A DNA stretch of 34,253 bases from Vulcanimicrobiota bacterium. Lineage in GTDB: Bacteria > Vulcanimicrobiota > Vulcanimicrobiia > Vulcanimicrobiales > Vulcanimicrobiaceae. The stretch is from NCBI GenBank assembly GCA_030038215.1, contig JASHPI010000011.1, forward strand, positions 1-34,253, read 5' to 3'. Made by a program: the position numbers and the translations under genes. Below, one piece after another: positions 32,319-34,253 of this stretch. Position 1 is the stretch's first letter. The number at the start of each line of letters is the position of its first letter. The notes beneath the pieces were generated by a model. The model was given only the letters and a program-made list of their open reading frames with translations. It was not told the origin of the DNA and did no database searches.

Positions 32319-33848
32319 ATGACGCCTAAATCGGTCCAAGACTATATCGACGAGCTGCCCAAATGGGCCGACGGGACGCACGTGGCATCGGCTCCGATGA
32401 CGGGCATGCAGTGGCGGATCTGGTACCTCGCCGCGGCCGGGAAGTTCTTCGAAGGCTTCGTCGTCTTTATGACCGGCATCGCCCTGCCATTGATCTCGCG
32501 CGAGTTCGGCATCGCGCCAGCCCAAGCCGGCATCGTCACCGCGGCCAGTCTCTTCGGCATCTTGATCGGCGCGGTGGCCTTGGGCGGACTCTCCGATTAC
32601 TTCGGCCGCAAGCGGATGTTCGTGGTCGAGATGGTCATCTTTTGTCTGTTCCTGGCGCTGCTCGTCCTCTCGACCGGCTTCATATCGTTGGTCATTTGTC
32701 TGTTTGGATTGGGGCTGGCCTTGGGCTGCGACTATCCGACCGCGCACATGATCATCTCCGAAAACACTCCCAGCTCCAAACGCGGCAGCTTGGTCTTGGG
32801 CGCATTTGCCTTTCAAGCCGTCGGCGCCCTGGCCGGTACCGGCGTCGGCTTTATGATCCTCGCCTTTCAGCCCAATCTCGACGCGTGGCGCTGGATGTTC
32901 GCAACCGCCGTTATTCCGGCGATCATCGTGACGATTGGCCGGTTCTACATCACCGAGAGCGCGAACTGGCTCCTGGTACGAGGACAAAAGGTGCGCGCCG
33001 AGCGCGCGATGGCGCTGCTGCTCGTGCGCGCGCCCCAATACCCATCCGAGATCGCTCTGGTCCGGCACGGCAACGGCAGTGGCAACGGCGACGCGGAGAC
33101 GGGCGCCCGCCGACCCTCCTTTGCGGCCCTCTTCAATACGGTGCGCAATCGCCGCGCGACGATCCTGGCTTCGGTTCCCTGGTTTTTGCAAGACCTCGGA
33201 ACCTACGGCATCGGCATCTTCACGCCGACGATTCTCGCCACCGCGTTCGGAGCCCCGGCCGATCACGTTCGCAGCACCAGCGATCTCATCATGAACGACG
33301 TGCTCGCGGCGAAGGGGTCGGCGCTGATTACCTCGCTGCTGGTCGTCGGTATCTTCTTTGCGGTGCTACTCGCGGACAGGGTCGGCAGGATCAAACTTCA
33401 GATTTTCGGCTTCATCGGCTGCGCGGTGGGATTGTTCTTGGCTTCGCTCTCGGTCGACCTCAGCGGCCAGTCGAAGATCTTCCTGATCTTTGCGGGCTTC
33501 ATGCTCTTCGATTTCATGACGAACCTCGGTCCAAACGCGCAGACGTATCTGCTCGCCGGCGAAGTCTTCCCAACCGAAATCCGCGGCATCGGCGCGGGCT
33601 TCGCAGCGGCGTTTGCCAAGGTCGGCGCCGTGATGACGGCGTTCCTCTTCCCGATCCTGCTGGTCTCGATCGGAACGAAGTATCTGCTCTACATATTGAT
33701 CTTCACCTCGCTCCTAGGCGCCCTGATTACGTGGCTCTACCGGATCGAGACGACCGGCATCAAGCTCGATCGGATCGGCATCGGCGACGCTCCGGGCGAA
33801 GACGTAACGGTCGTGCAGCTGGTCGAGGCGACGGGAGAAGGTTCATGA
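32319..33848 (+). CDS. MFS transporter, probable phosphate or anion symporter
   Basis: A 509-residue, 12-helix major facilitator protein. GGLSDYFGRKRM is the conserved loop 2-3 motif, and the repeated one in the second half is LLADRVGRIKLQ. GLGLALGCDYPTAHMIISENTPSSKRG resembles the GGDYPLS segment of phosphate:H+ symporters of the Pho84 type. A central loop of about 40 residues (VRHGNGSGNGDAETGARRPS) is Gly-rich. The gene overlaps pstS as ATGA, which favours phosphate as substrate; other organic or inorganic anions remain possible. Confidence 0.8.
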   Translation: MTPKSVQDYIDELPKWADGTHVASAPMTGMQWRIWYLAAAGKFFEGFVVFMTGIALPLISREFGIAPAQAGIVTAASLFGILIGAVALGGLSDYFGRKRMFVVEMVIFCLFLALLVLSTGFISLVICLFGLGLALGCDYPTAHMIISENTPSSKRGSLVLGAFAFQAVGALAGTGVGFMILAFQPNLDAWRWMFATAVIPAIIVTIGRFYITESANWLLVRGQKVRAERAMALLLVRAPQYPSEIALVRHGNGSGNGDAETGARRPSFAALFNTVRNRRATILASVPWFLQDLGTYGIGIFTPTILATAFGAPADHVRSTSDLIMNDVLAAKGSALITSLLVVGIFFAVLLADRVGRIKLQIFGFIGCAVGLFLASLSVDLSGQSKIFLIFAGFMLFDFMTNLGPNAQTYLLAGEVFPTEIRGIGAGFAAAFAKVGAVMTAFLFPILLVSIGTKYLLYILIFTSLLGALITWLYRIETTGIKLDRIGIGDAPGEDVTVVQLVEATGEGS

Positions 33849-34253
33849 CGCGGCTGTGCTTTGCTCTGATCATAGCGCTCGCAGCGACGCTGGTGTTGCC
33901 GGCGTCGCCGGCTCGCGCCGCGGCACTGACGCTCGTCGAAACCGGCTCGACCCTGTTCTATCCGCTCTTTCAAATCTGGATCGCGCAGTATGCCAAAACG
34001 AACCCGAAGGTGCGCATCACGGCCAACGGGACCGGTTCGGAGATCGGGATGAAGGACGCAATTGCCGGAACCGCTCAGATCGGGGCTTCGGATGCCTTCA
34101 TGTCGGACGAGCAGCTACGCGGGAATCCTCAAATCATCAACGTTCCGCTGGCGATTGCCGCCCTGACCGTCAACTACAACCTTCCAGGGCTGAACCACGC
34201 GGGTCTCAAGCTCGACGGACCGGCGCTGGCGGGCATCTACGCCGGAACGACTC
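33845..34253 (+). CDS. pstS: Phosphate ABC transporter substrate-binding protein, 3'-truncated by the window
   Basis: The first 136 residues of a PstS-type periplasmic phosphate-binding protein; the gene runs off the window end. The signal peptide starts MTRLCFALIIALAATLVLP and ends ASPARAA. The binding loops are TGSTLFYPLFQIW, NGTGSEIGMKDAIAGTAQIGASDAFMSDEQL and NVPLAIAALTVNYNLPGL, matching the usual GS-T-xxP, GSGxGI-x-AIAGTxDFGASD and PxAxxxxxVxYN segments. The start overlaps the MFS stop as ATGA. pstC, pstA and pstB are expected just downstream. Confidence 0.92.
   Translation, partial: MTRLCFALIIALAATLVLPASPARAAALTLVETGSTLFYPLFQIWIAQYAKTNPKVRITANGTGSEIGMKDAIAGTAQIGASDAFMSDEQLRGNPQIINVPLAIAALTVNYNLPGLNHAGLKLDGPALAGIYAGTT

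Noticed and set aside
1-34253. CRISPR arrays, tRNA or rRNA genes, transposases and integrases
   Set aside because: I looked for regularly spaced repeats, recombinase motifs and structural RNA landmarks by eye and saw none. A tRNAscan or Infernal run would be needed to exclude short RNAs.

Overview
The window is dense, high-GC bacterial chromosome with almost no non-coding space; no gap between genes exceeds about 135 bases. An outer-membrane-type beta-barrel protein, many lipobox signal peptides, GloVer-type repeats and a form I aerobic CO dehydrogenase suggest a diderm, aerobic, trace-gas-oxidising soil-type bacterium. Candidatus Eremiobacterota or a similar uncultured phylum fits, but this is an inference from gene content and not a placement. 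I saw no rRNA, tRNA, CRISPR array, insertion sequence or prophage.

Region 1 (1-9149, + strand) is the downstream part of a CO dehydrogenase operon. It holds coxL (5' end outside the window, with the form I motif AYRCSFR), coxG, an XdhC protein fused to a YHS metal-binding domain, coxD (MoxR AAA ATPase), coxE (VWA), a second XdhC (coxF-like) and mocA (molybdopterin cytidylyltransferase). A split CHR-family oxyanion transporter pair and a membrane protein resembling an M48 peptidase without its zinc ligands follow. Start and stop codons overlap or abut through most of the stretch, so it is probably one transcription unit devoted to making and loading the Mo-Cu enzyme.

Region 2 (9118-17200) holds a small membrane protein on the minus strand. 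A plus-strand unit of four genes follows: BASS-type transporter, TRIC-type channel, CYTH-like protein and formylglycine-generating enzyme. A minus-strand set comes next (secreted clan GH-A glycosidase, beta-barrel protein, NRAMP-like transporter), and a methyltransferase is divergent from it.

Region 3 (17201-26900) is an island of secreted lipoproteins. A near-consensus sigma70 promoter overlapped by a palindrome precedes two tandem phosphoesterase (phospholipase C / AcpA type) lipoproteins and a seven-repeat GloVer lipoprotein. Two further lipoproteins, a class III cyclase-NB-ARC-TPR protein and a third phosphoesterase follow.

Region 4 (26954-31308, minus) is a glycogen breakdown unit: a 74-residue histidine/alanine heptad protein, glycogen phosphorylase and phosphoglucomutase. 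Region 5 (31441-34253, +) holds a DUF4239 membrane protein, an MFS transporter with a phosphate-symporter-like motif, and the start of pstS, cut by the window end.

The most interesting point is the XdhC-YHS fusion inside a form I CO dehydrogenase operon. It is a candidate factor for putting copper into the Mo-S-Cu active site.
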